Below, piece after piece: positions 23,380 to 33,344 of a stretch of DNA of 64,000 nt. A model generated the notes under the pieces. The model ran no database searches and was not told the origin of the DNA. It was given only the letters and a program-made list of their open reading frames with translations. A program made the translations under genes and the position numbers. Where the stretch lies: positions 43,762 to 107,761 of the forward strand of contig NZ_JBHUHX010000002.1 of assembly GCF_042682685.1 (NCBI RefSeq), given 5' to 3'. The stretch is from Imhoffiella fuscus (GTDB lineage: Bacteria > Pseudomonadota > Gammaproteobacteria > Chromatiales > Chromatiaceae). Every line of letters starts with the position of its first letter. Positions within the stretch are counted from its first letter, which is position 1.

Positions 23380-23927
23380 AGCTCGATTCGAAAGACTATG
23401 ACGCCGTTGCCGGCCGCGCCGAATGCCTGGTGAGCGCGCAGGAGATGGATGCGGCGCTCGATCGCATGGCCGAGGAACTCGCTGAGCGTTTGGCGGGAAA
23501 GGATCCGCTGGTGCTCTGCGTCATGACCGGGGCGGTGATCGTGGCGGGACTTTTGCTGCCACGGCTCAACTTTCAGCTTCGCCTCGATTACATCCACGCC
23601 AGCCGCTATCAGGGCGCCACCAGTGGCGGGGAGCTCGCCTGGCGTTATCGTCCGTCAGAGGCGATTCGCGGCGAGCACGTGCTGGTACTCGACGACATTC
23701 TCGACGAGGGGATCACCGTCGATCAGGTCATTCGTGCCTGTCATGAGGATGGCGCGGCTAGCGTGCATTCGGCGGTTTTGGTCGAGAAGATCCGGCCGCA
23801 CCGGTGTAGCGTGGATGTTGTCGGGGTTCGGGTTCCCGATCGTTATCTTTATGGGTATGGTCTCGATTACAAGAATTATTTCCGCAATGCCTCGGGCATC
23901 TATGCGGTCGCCGATCAGGATGTGTGA
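23376..23927 (+). CDS. Hypoxanthine-guanine-type phosphoribosyltransferase
   Basis: This 183-residue type I phosphoribosyltransferase salvages hypoxanthine and/or guanine with PRPP to IMP/GMP. The PRPP loop VLVLDDILDEGIT lies near residues 102-114, the first flexible-loop region contains YIHASRYQG, and the purine-contacting YLYGYGLDYKNYFRN lies near the C-terminus (Lys conserved in VLVEKIRP). It overlaps nagZ by four bases. A probable methylthioinosine phosphorylase about 800 bp downstream would release hypoxanthine, giving a coherent salvage route. Specificity between hypoxanthine, guanine and xanthine cannot be read with certainty. Confidence 0.9.
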   Translation: MKLDSKDYDAVAGRAECLVSAQEMDAALDRMAEELAERLAGKDPLVLCVMTGAVIVAGLLLPRLNFQLRLDYIHASRYQGATSGGELAWRYRPSEAIRGEHVLVLDDILDEGITVDQVIRACHEDGAASVHSAVLVEKIRPHRCSVDVVGVRVPDRYLYGYGLDYKNYFRNASGIYAVADQDV

Positions 23928-24142
23928 GGTCATTCGGTCTGTCTGGGTGTTCTGTAAAATTCCAATATAATTAATGGCTTTTTGACTATCTGGTGCAATT
24001 GAGCTACATCCTCCGGGGAGGGCTGCTGAGCCGACGGTTGGCCTAGCGCCCCGTCCGATCTGTCGCCGACGCTTGAGTCCGTCGGTGGCGGGCGTGCGGT
24101 CCCTTAGATAATTATTGTTCCGCTTTTGGAGGAGGACGCCCG

Positions 24143-24604
24143 ATGACGACACTGGATGCCTATCGCAATACACATATTGAGCTGCGTCAGATGATCGAGG
24201 ATCTCAATGCGATCATGACGCCTGAGATGTTGAGGATCCGCCCGAACGCCAAGACGGCCTATGAACTCCTGTGCGATCTCGGAACGAAGGTTAGCGCGCA
24301 TCTTTCTGACGAGGATCGTACTCTCTACCCTCGGTTGCTGATCCACGAGGATGCGAGGGTCAAGTCTATCGCCTGGGGTTTCATCAGCGGCGAAAAACCC
24401 CTGCGCAAGGTGTTCGACGATTATCACAAGCGCTGGCTGAGGAATTGCGATTTCAATTTCTCCGAGGATTTCCTGGCCGAAACGCGAGAGATCTTCGAGA
24501 TGGTCGCCAGGCGGATCGAGCGAGAGGAGTCGGTGTTGTTGCCGAAATTAGTCGAGATCGGGCTGTTTCAGGACTCCGGGCGGGCTAGGTCGCTCGGTCG
24601 TTGA
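24143..24604 (+). CDS. Hemerythrin HHE-domain protein
   Basis: This 153-residue all-helical protein matches the hemerythrin-like cation-binding pattern. It has His in NTHIELRQ near residue 10, HLSDEDRTLYPRL near 53 (HxxxE/D ligand set), a His in DYHKRW near 95, and EESVLLPKLVE near the C-terminus. Such proteins bind a di-iron centre and act in oxygen, NO or iron sensing/storage. Which one applies cannot be told. The start follows GGAGGAGG. It may have its own promoter: TTGACT (23981-23986) and TACATC (24004-24009) are 17 bp apart. Confidence 0.8.
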   Translation: MTTLDAYRNTHIELRQMIEDLNAIMTPEMLRIRPNAKTAYELLCDLGTKVSAHLSDEDRTLYPRLLIHEDARVKSIAWGFISGEKPLRKVFDDYHKRWLRNCDFNFSEDFLAETREIFEMVARRIEREESVLLPKLVEIGLFQDSGRARSLGR

Positions 24605-24712
24605 TCGGGGGCATTCGGCTCTAATCGTCTCCCGGCGCCGTTCGCGGCGCGGGTTTGGCATCCCATGCGCTCTCCGGTAGACTGCGTCGTCTTTATCGGT
24701 TGTGGTGGGTGC

Positions 24713-25453
24713 ATGTCTCTTCTGGCTATCATCGGCGGCTCCGGATTCTCCGGGCTGTCTTCTCTGGCGGTTCTGGATGCTCAATCGGTGGAGACGCCGT
24801 TTGGCGAGACCTCCGCTCCCGTAACGCGCGGTCGCCTTGGGGATTCGGCGGTTCTGTTTTTGCCCCGGCATGGGGCTGCCCACCACCTTCCGCCGCATCG
24901 GATCAACTATCGCGCGAATCTCTGGGCGCTACGCGAGTGTGGAGCCGAGCGCGTGGTGGCCTTGGCCGCCGTTGGCGGGATCACCGAGCGATTCGGTCCG
25001 GCGGCGTTGGCCGTCCCGGATCAGATCATCGACTATACCTACGGTCGTGAGCATACGCTCTACGACGGGATGGCCGATGGCGTCGAGCATATCGACGTGA
25101 CGGAGCCATACTGTGAGGCGCTGCGACAGTCGCTGATCGATGCATGCGGTCGCGTCGGTTGCGGTATCGTTCCGGGTGGCACTTATGGTGCGACTCAGGG
25201 GCCGCGGCTGGAAACGGCCGCCGAAATAAGACGTTATGAGCGCGATGGCTGCGACATGGTCGGTATGACCGGCATGCCGGAGGCAACCCTGGCGCGTGAG
25301 TTGGGGTTGTGCTATGCAAGCTTCGCCTTCGTCGTCAACTGGGCCGCCGGTAAGAGCGGCACCGTCATTACCATGAAGGAGATCGAGGATAACGTGGCCC
25401 TGTGTTCCGAGCGGATCCTAGAGGTCTTGCTGGCGCTGACGGCTGGTCGTTGA
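24713..25453 (+). CDS. Probable S-methyl-5'-thioinosine phosphorylase
   Basis: This 246-residue member of the purine nucleoside phosphorylase/MTAP family has the phosphate loop IIGGSGFSG at the N-terminus, RHG in LPRHGAAHHLPPHRINYRAN near residue 48, GTYGATQGPRLETAAEIRR near 150, and MVGMTGMPEATLARELGLCY near 185. At the base-binding loop, where methylthioadenosine phosphorylases have Asp-x-Asp, this protein has NWAAG. The Asn is expected to favour 6-oxopurines, as in the characterised Pseudomonas MTIP. The product would be hypoxanthine plus methylthioribose-1-phosphate. The ATG at 24713 is preferred over 24665 because the phosphate loop must lie at the N-terminus. Confidence 0.82.
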   Translation: MSLLAIIGGSGFSGLSSLAVLDAQSVETPFGETSAPVTRGRLGDSAVLFLPRHGAAHHLPPHRINYRANLWALRECGAERVVALAAVGGITERFGPAALAVPDQIIDYTYGREHTLYDGMADGVEHIDVTEPYCEALRQSLIDACGRVGCGIVPGGTYGATQGPRLETAAEIRRYERDGCDMVGMTGMPEATLARELGLCYASFAFVVNWAAGKSGTVITMKEIEDNVALCSERILEVLLALTAGR

Positions 25454-25538
25454 CCGGCTGGGTGGGGTCCAGGCTCGATGGGCCGCCGATGCGGTTGAGT
25501 TCATTCTTTAAGCAAGGTCTTGCGGGAGAGTATTCATC

Positions 25539-26270
25539 ATGGCTAATGCGGACAACGCGGCCCCACGCTCATCGCTGGGATGGCTGCCGAAGCTGGTGCT
25601 CTGGGGGGTCGTCATTGCGTTCGGCTACCTCTATTTGAGTTCGATCGATCGCGAGGAGGGCAAGCCTACTGCGGCGGCTTTCATGGACTCGCTCGCGAAG
25701 TTGAGTCCGGTTCCGATCAAAGTTCTGCCTAACGATCACGAGGGCAAGGCGTCGGAGGCTGCAGAGGAGCCGAAGGTTGTCGCGACCACGGTCGTCGAGG
25801 AGCATAAGCCGGTTCGCGAAGCCGAGTCGTCGGTCTTCGCGAACTCGCTGATCAAGCAGCAGGCCCCCGCGCCGGCTGTCGCCGAGCAGCCGGCCGAACC
25901 GCCGGCGGCTCCTGCTCCCGGCTTCATGCCGCAGCCCATGCCGGTGACGCCTGCGTTTGCTGCGCCGGCTCAGGCTCAGGCTCAGGTGCCGGCTCAGGTG
26001 CCGGCTCAAGAGGCTCCGGCGGTTGCGGATGATGCGCGTCAGCAGATGCCGTCGCCGGTTCCGGCTGGCTCCTACGGCTGGGAGGCTGCCAACAAGCGGC
26101 GCGCCGAGATGATGGCGCGGTACGAGGCGATGCGTCGCGAGGCGGATGCGCGGATGCGTCAGCAATGGGAGCAGATGCGCGCCTATGCGCCTCCGGTCCC
26201 TTACGGGTATGGATACCCGGGGTATGGTCCCGCCGCCTATCCGCCAGGAGTCTACGCGCCCGCGCAATGA
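25539..26270 (+). CDS. Unrecognised membrane-anchored protein with A/P/Q-rich and GY/P-rich regions
   Basis: I do not recognise this 243-residue protein. It has one N-terminal transmembrane helix (residues about 18-35, WLPKLVLWGVVIAFGYLYL). A low-complexity Ala/Pro/Glu/Gln linker (about 75-175) includes a short tandem repeat (QVPAQVPAQ, encoded by repeated GCTCAGG units at 25969-26010). A charged helical stretch (KRRAEMMARYEAMRREADARMRQQWEQ, given here as key positions 185-212) follows. The tail of about 20 residues is dominated by Tyr, Gly and Pro. The topology implies a small cytoplasmic end and a long periplasmic part, or the reverse. GGGAGAG precedes the ATG. The GY-rich tail recalls sulfur-globule envelope proteins of purple sulfur bacteria, but this is only a compositional likeness. 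Confidence 0.7.
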   Translation: MANADNAAPRSSLGWLPKLVLWGVVIAFGYLYLSSIDREEGKPTAAAFMDSLAKLSPVPIKVLPNDHEGKASEAAEEPKVVATTVVEEHKPVREAESSVFANSLIKQQAPAPAVAEQPAEPPAAPAPGFMPQPMPVTPAFAAPAQAQAQVPAQVPAQEAPAVADDARQQMPSPVPAGSYGWEAANKRRAEMMARYEAMRREADARMRQQWEQMRAYAPPVPYGYGYPGYGPAAYPPGVYAPAQ

Positions 26271-26393
26271 TTCCTCGTCCGAACGGCGGAGCGCTGCGGC
26301 GCTTCGTCGCTCGGAGGTCTCGAGTCGTGTCCCCGTTTCCTGTTGCGAGCGGCTGAATGGCCGTTCGGCGGGCTTTGTTTGCGTGTTCGTGTG

Positions 26394-26422
26394 TTGCAGC
26401 CTGTTCTGGTGTCGGATATACT
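26394..26422 (+). promoter_or_regulatory. Sigma-70-type promoter of the rimP-nusA-infB leader
   Basis: TTGCAG (26394-26399) and TATACT (26417-26422) are separated by exactly 17 bp, giving a predicted start near 26429. It lies about 170 bp before rimP and 54 bp before the first of two tandem terminators, so any transcript of the operon from here must pass both. Confidence 0.65.
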
Positions 26423-26475
26423 CCTCACGCTTAAGGAGGAGGCAGAGCAAGCGCTATCACACTCGCCGTCCATAA

Positions 26476-26497
26476 GGCCCCGTTACGGGGTTTTTTT
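26476..26497 (+). terminator. First intrinsic terminator in the rimP leader
   Basis: A 5-bp stem CCCCG/CGGGG with a TTA loop is followed by seven T residues. It would end the transcript of the upstream promoter after about 70 nt, either as an attenuator or as the end of a small RNA. It may also catch read-through from the upstream hypothetical gene. Confidence 0.75.
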
Positions 26498-26551
26498 GTC
26501 GCTCGCGAAACGCAGCCGTGGGCTCGATAAGGTCCGGGCACGGTTCAGGGG

Positions 26552-26577
26552 TTGGGCCGATGGCCCAATTTTTGTTT
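26552..26577 (+). terminator. Second intrinsic terminator, 16 bp before rimP
   Basis: A perfect 7-bp stem TTGGGCC/GGCCCAA with a GAT loop is followed by TTTTTGTTT. It lies directly before the rimP ribosome site, a position that fits attenuation of the nusA operon. Confidence 0.75.
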
Positions 26578-26592
26578 CTACGGGGCGGATCA

Positions 26593-27051
26593 ATGCAGCC
26601 TGCAGACAGTCATCTCACCACGCTGGCGCGTGGAGTCGCCGAATCCATGGGGTTCGAGCTTGTCGGAGTGGAGTTCTTTCAGCGCGGAACTGGTGGCGCG
26701 ACGCTCAGGGTCTATATTGATCACGAGCGCGGAATCACGCTCGATGATTGCACTGCGGTGAGTCATCAGTTGAGCGGCGTCCTGGATGTCGAGGACCCCC
26801 TGCCGGGGCAGTACGATCTCGAAATCTCTTCGCCAGGCCTAGACAGACCTCTGGTATTCCCGGAGCACTTCGAGCGTTTCGCTGGCTCTCGGGTGAGGGT
26901 TCGGTTGGCAGAGAAGATTGACGGACGCCGAAAACTGGATGGCCTCCTTCAAGGCTATGAAAGTGGCTTGGTCGTACTCGAGGTCGAAGACCGTCGTTGG
27001 GAGGTTCCGCTCGGGGTGATCGAATCCGCTCGTCTGGTGCCCGAATCCTGA
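26593..27051 (+). CDS. rimP: Ribosome maturation factor RimP
   Basis: RimP assists 30S subunit maturation. The 152-residue product has the N-terminal alpha/beta domain (SMGFELVGVEFFQRG, LRVYIDHERGITLDDC) and the family signature VSHQLSGVLDVEDPLPGQYD, then SSPGLDRPL near residue 80 and the C-terminal SH3-like domain. The ATG at 26593 gives the length and N-terminus usual for RimP. In-frame starts at 26560 and 26518 would translate through the terminator hairpin and are not preferred. It leads the rimP-nusA-infB-rbfA-truB-rpsO-pnp block. Confidence 0.95.
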   Translation: MQPADSHLTTLARGVAESMGFELVGVEFFQRGTGGATLRVYIDHERGITLDDCTAVSHQLSGVLDVEDPLPGQYDLEISSPGLDRPLVFPEHFERFAGSRVRVRLAEKIDGRRKLDGLLQGYESGLVVLEVEDRRWEVPLGVIESARLVPES

Positions 27052-27114
27052 AGCCGACGAGACTTTCTCGGGCGCTTCCGGGTCGCATGTTCTTAAGAGT
27101 TGGATAAAGGTGGA

Positions 27115-28614
27115 ATGAGTAAAGAGATCTTACTGGTCGTTGAGGCCGTTTCCAACGAGAAGGACGTCCCCGAATCCGTGATCTTCGAGGCGATCGAGGC
27201 CGCTTTGGCTTCAGCTACGCGCAAGAAGCACGGTGGCGAGATCGAGGCTCGCGTGGTCATCGACCGCAAGACCGGGGATTATCGTACATACCGCCGTTGG
27301 GAAATCGTTCCGGACCCCGAAGAGGGGGTGCTGGAGGCGCCCTCGCGTCAAATCACTCAATCCGCCGCAGCCATCCTCGAACCGACCTTGGGGGTTGGTG
27401 ATTTCGTCGAGGAGGAAATCGAATCCGAGCTGTTTGGCCGTATCGCGGCTCAGACGGCCAAGCAGGTCATCGTGCAGAAGGTGCGCGATGCCGAGCGGGC
27501 CAAGATCGTCTCTGCCTTCGCCGAGCGCAAGGGGCAGCTCGTCACGGGTATCGTCAAGAAGGCCGAGCGCGGGACTATTCTGCTCGATCTCGGTAACAAT
27601 GCCGAAGCATTGGTTCCTCGCGACCATGTCATCCCTCGCGAATCCGTTCGCCCGGGCGACCGCCTGCGCGGCTATCTCTATGATGTGCGCTCGGAGTCCA
27701 AGGGTCCCCAGCTCTTCGTGAGCAGAACCGCCGCCGAACTGCTGATCGAACTGTTCAAACTCGAGGTTCCCGAGGTCGGCGAGGGTTTGATCCAAATTCT
27801 CGGTGCGGCGCGCGACCCGGGGTCGCGCGCCAAAATCGCCGTGCGGACCTCCGATCCGCGTATCGATCCGGTCGGTGCCTGTGTCGGTATGCGTGGATCG
27901 CGTGTCCAGGCGGTGTCAAACGAGCTCAACGGCGAGCGCGTCGACATCATCCTTTGGGACGAGAATCCGGCTCAGTTCGTTATCAATGCCATGTCGCCGG
28001 CCGACGTTGTCTCCATCGTGATCGACGAAGAGGCGCGCAGCATGGATGTGGCGGTAAAGGAAGAGAATCTCGCCCAGGCCATCGGGCGCTTCGGTCAGAA
28101 CGTTCGGCTCGCGACTCAATTGAGTGGCTGGGAGCTCAACGTCATGAACGAGAAGGATGCTGCCGCCAAGAGCGAGCAAGAGGCCCACCGGTCCGTGCAA
28201 TCCTTTATGGATCAGCTCAACATCGACGAGAATCTGGCGACCGTGCTGGTCGAGGAAGGATTCACAAGCGTCGATGAGGTGGCCTATGTACCGCTCGCAG
28301 AGATGCAGGCGATCGAAGAATTCGATGACGAGACGATCGAAACGTTGCGCGAGCGCGCAAGTGACGTCCTATTGACTCGCGCCATTGCCTCGGAGGAGGA
28401 CGCCCCGCAAGCGCCGGGTGATCTTCTGTCGATGGAAGGAATGGATGCGGATCTTGTCGACGCGTTGGCAGCCCGAGGTGTCGCCACCCTGGATGACCTC
28501 GCCGAGCAGTCGGTCGATGAACTCATGGAAATTGAGGGTATGGACGAAGAGCGGGCGGCGCGCTTGATCATGAAGGCACGCGAACCCTGGTTCGTGGATG
28601 CCCCAGAGGAATAG
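27115..28614 (+). CDS. nusA: Transcription termination/antitermination factor NusA
   Basis: NusA binds RNA polymerase and modulates pausing, termination and antitermination. The 499-residue protein shows the N-terminal RNAP-binding domain, an S1 domain (LVTGIVKKAERGTILLDLG near residue 145), two KH domains (RTSDPRIDPVGACVGMRGSR and LAQAIGRFGQNVRLA), and two C-terminal helix-hairpin-helix acidic repeats (residues about 365-495), the gammaproteobacterial long form. AAAGGTGGA precedes the ATG. Read with the two terminators before rimP, NusA may control its own operon. Confidence 0.98.
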   Translation: MSKEILLVVEAVSNEKDVPESVIFEAIEAALASATRKKHGGEIEARVVIDRKTGDYRTYRRWEIVPDPEEGVLEAPSRQITQSAAAILEPTLGVGDFVEEEIESELFGRIAAQTAKQVIVQKVRDAERAKIVSAFAERKGQLVTGIVKKAERGTILLDLGNNAEALVPRDHVIPRESVRPGDRLRGYLYDVRSESKGPQLFVSRTAAELLIELFKLEVPEVGEGLIQILGAARDPGSRAKIAVRTSDPRIDPVGACVGMRGSRVQAVSNELNGERVDIILWDENPAQFVINAMSPADVVSIVIDEEARSMDVAVKEENLAQAIGRFGQNVRLATQLSGWELNVMNEKDAAAKSEQEAHRSVQSFMDQLNIDENLATVLVEEGFTSVDEVAYVPLAEMQAIEEFDDETIETLRERASDVLLTRAIASEEDAPQAPGDLLSMEGMDADLVDALAARGVATLDDLAEQSVDELMEIEGMDEERAARLIMKAREPWFVDAPEE

Positions 28615-28630
28615 AGGTTTAAATCAGTCC

Positions 28631-31404
<2,774 letters not shown>

Positions 31405-31408
<4 letters not shown>

Positions 31409-31800
31409 GCGAGCGTGAATTCGATCGTACCGAGCGGATCGGGGCCGAGCTACAACGCTCCCTTTCGCTCTTGGTTCGCGACCAGGTCAAGGATCCTCGG
31501 CTCGCCAATATCACGGTCCACGAGGTTCGTGTCACCCGCGATCTGGCGCATGCCAAGGTGTTCTTCACCTGTTTTCCCGACGATCAGGAGGCGGAGGCAC
31601 AGGAGCGTCTGCTCAATGGGCGCCTCGCGGGTTTCCTGCGTCATGCATTGACTAAAGAGGTGCGCCTGAGGGCGATTCCTCAGTTGCACTTCGTCTACGA
31701 TCAGTCGATCGGTTATGGTGAGCGTCTTTCGTCGCTGATCGATAAAGCCGTTGGCGATTCCCACTTGACTCATCCCCAAGGGGCGGATGGGGAGGATTGA
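31405..31800 (+). CDS. rbfA: Ribosome-binding factor A
   Basis: RbfA is a KH-fold 30S assembly factor acting on the 16S 5' helix. The 131-residue product carries RIGAELQRSLSLLVRDQVKDPRL at the N-terminus and HAKVFFTCFPD and LRAIPQLHFVYDQS later, the standard RbfA layout. The start is GTG, overlapping the infB stop by four bases. Upstream in-frame codons lie inside infB and are discounted. Confidence 0.95.
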
Positions 31801-31804
31801 TTCG

Positions 31805-32722
31805 ATGGGACGCCGTCGTAACACTGGACGCAATGTCACCGGTATTCTTTTGCTGGACAAGCCGCTTGGCTTGACCTCCAACGATGCCCTGCAGCGCATC
31901 AAGCGGCTGTATCGTGCCGCTAAGGCGGGGCATACGGGGAGTCTGGATCCCTTGGCAACGGGGCTTTTGCCGTGTTGTCTTGGCGATTCGACCAAATTTT
32001 CGGCCTTTCTGCTCGACGCCGATAAGCGCTATCGCGTTCGCGTCAAACTCGGCGTCACCACTACGACGGCGGATGCCGAGGGCGACATCGTCGAGACGCG
32101 TTCGCTGGACGGGGTCGACGAGGCGCGCGTACGCGAGGTTCTGCGCGGCTTTCTCGGCACAATCGATCAGCTTCCCCCCATGTTCTCGGCGGTCAAGCAT
32201 CAGGGGCAGCGTCTTTACAAGCTGGCCCGTGAGGGTGTCGAGGTCGAGCGTCAGCCACGTCAGATCGAGATCCGAGCGCTGGAATTGCTGTCCTTCGATC
32301 TGCCCGAGATCGAACTCGATGTCCATTGCTCGAAGGGCACCTATGTGCGAACTCTCGCGGAGGACATCGGCCGCGAACTCGGTTGTGGCGCCTATGTGAC
32401 TCAATTGAGGCGCACTGGAGTCGGGCCCTATTCGGAATCGGTAGCGCCCTTCGCGACCATGGAACAGGTGGCCGAATTTGCCGAGGATGAGACGCCGGAG
32501 CGTATCGACGCGCTTTTGCTGCCGTTGGATTCTGCGCTCGGGCACTGGTCGTCGGTTCGGCTTTCGGCCGATGCAGCCTTCTATCTGCGTCAAGGGCAAG
32601 CGGTATTGGTGCCTCAGGCGCCGACCGAAGGGTTGGTCAGGCTCTATGATCCGTCCAATCTCTTCATCGGGGTGGGCGTCATCATGGAGGATGGCAAGGT
32701 TCAGCCCAAGCGATTGATTTGA
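31805..32722 (+). CDS. truB: tRNA pseudouridine-55 synthase
   Basis: TruB makes pseudouridine 55 in the T-loop of tRNAs. The 305-residue enzyme contains GILLLDKPLGLTSND, the catalytic Asp in HTGSLDPLATG near residue 48, GTIDQLPPMFSAVKHQGQRLY and KGTYVRTLAEDIGRELG, plus a C-terminal PUA-like domain. The ATG at 31805 follows GGGGAGGATTG, while an in-frame ATG at 31787 lies inside rbfA with no ribosome site. Confidence 0.96.
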   Translation: MGRRRNTGRNVTGILLLDKPLGLTSNDALQRIKRLYRAAKAGHTGSLDPLATGLLPCCLGDSTKFSAFLLDADKRYRVRVKLGVTTTTADAEGDIVETRSLDGVDEARVREVLRGFLGTIDQLPPMFSAVKHQGQRLYKLAREGVEVERQPRQIEIRALELLSFDLPEIELDVHCSKGTYVRTLAEDIGRELGCGAYVTQLRRTGVGPYSESVAPFATMEQVAEFAEDETPERIDALLLPLDSALGHWSSVRLSADAAFYLRQGQAVLVPQAPTEGLVRLYDPSNLFIGVGVIMEDGKVQPKRLI

Positions 32723-32736
32723 GATGAGCCCGGCCG

Positions 32737-32772
32737 GGATCGGTTGGGCGCCTTTCGGCGATCCTGTTTTTC
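32737..32772 (+). terminator. Weak terminator-like stem after truB
   Basis: CGCC/GGCG with a TTTC loop, extended by GGAT/ATCC across an 8-nt bulge, is followed by TGTTTTTC. It may give partial termination before rpsO, so rpsO-pnp could be expressed at a different level from the upstream genes. Confidence 0.35.
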
Positions 32773-32883
32773 AATTCGGCCCGATATCCCTGAAGTCATT
32801 GTCGGGGTGAGATTTCGACGTTGGTGCGTCGGATCCGGGTCTTTCGTGTGTGACCTAATAGATATAGATCGAGGAATCAACCA

Positions 32884-33153
32884 ATGACAATGACTGCAGC
32901 GGACAAGAAGAAGGTCGTCGAGGAATATGCGCGCGGCGAGAAGGACACTGGATCCCCCGAGGTTCAGGTCGCCCTGTTGACGGCGCGTATCCTACAGTTG
33001 ACCGATCACTTCAAGGAGCACAAGCACGACCATCACTCGCGTCGTGGACTGGTGCGCATGGTCAACTCTCGCCGTAAGTTGCTCGACTACCTCAAGCGCA
33101 AGGATTTGGATCGTTACCGTGAGCTGATTGCGCGTCTGGGTCTGCGCCGCTAA
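32884..33153 (+). CDS. rpsO: 30S ribosomal protein S15
   Basis: S15 binds 16S rRNA at the three-way junction and also, in E. coli, represses its own mRNA. The 89-residue product has DTGSPEVQVALLTARILQLTDH and HHSRRGLVRMVNSRRKLLDYL, the canonical S15 sequence, ending GLRR. GAGGAATC precedes the ATG. A second ATG two codons later is the alternative start. The rpsO-pnp order is conserved. Confidence 0.98.
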   Translation: MTMTAADKKKVVEEYARGEKDTGSPEVQVALLTARILQLTDHFKEHKHDHHSRRGLVRMVNSRRKLLDYLKRKDLDRYRELIARLGLRR

Positions 33154-33206
33154 GGTTCGTTCGGCTCTGGCGATCGGGCGACCCGCTGATCCCCGTTCGT
33201 CATACT

Positions 33207-33230
33207 GCCCGTGGCCCGTTCGCCACGGGC
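33207..33230 (+). promoter_or_regulatory. Stem-loop between rpsO and pnp, candidate RNase processing site
   Basis: A perfect 9-bp stem (GCCCGTGGC/GCCACGGGC) with a 6-nt loop lies in the 190-nt rpsO-pnp gap and has no T-run. In E. coli the same gap holds an RNase III site used in pnp autoregulation. A comparable role here is inference from position. Confidence 0.45.
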
Positions 33231-33344
33231 GGTTCAGACAGCAAGCACCGCTACTCATCTCTCGCTTCTCTCTCGCTCAAACCTTAAAGTTGCCGCGCAC
33301 CAGGTTCGACGCTTTGACGGCCCAAACATCCCGAGGATTTATCT

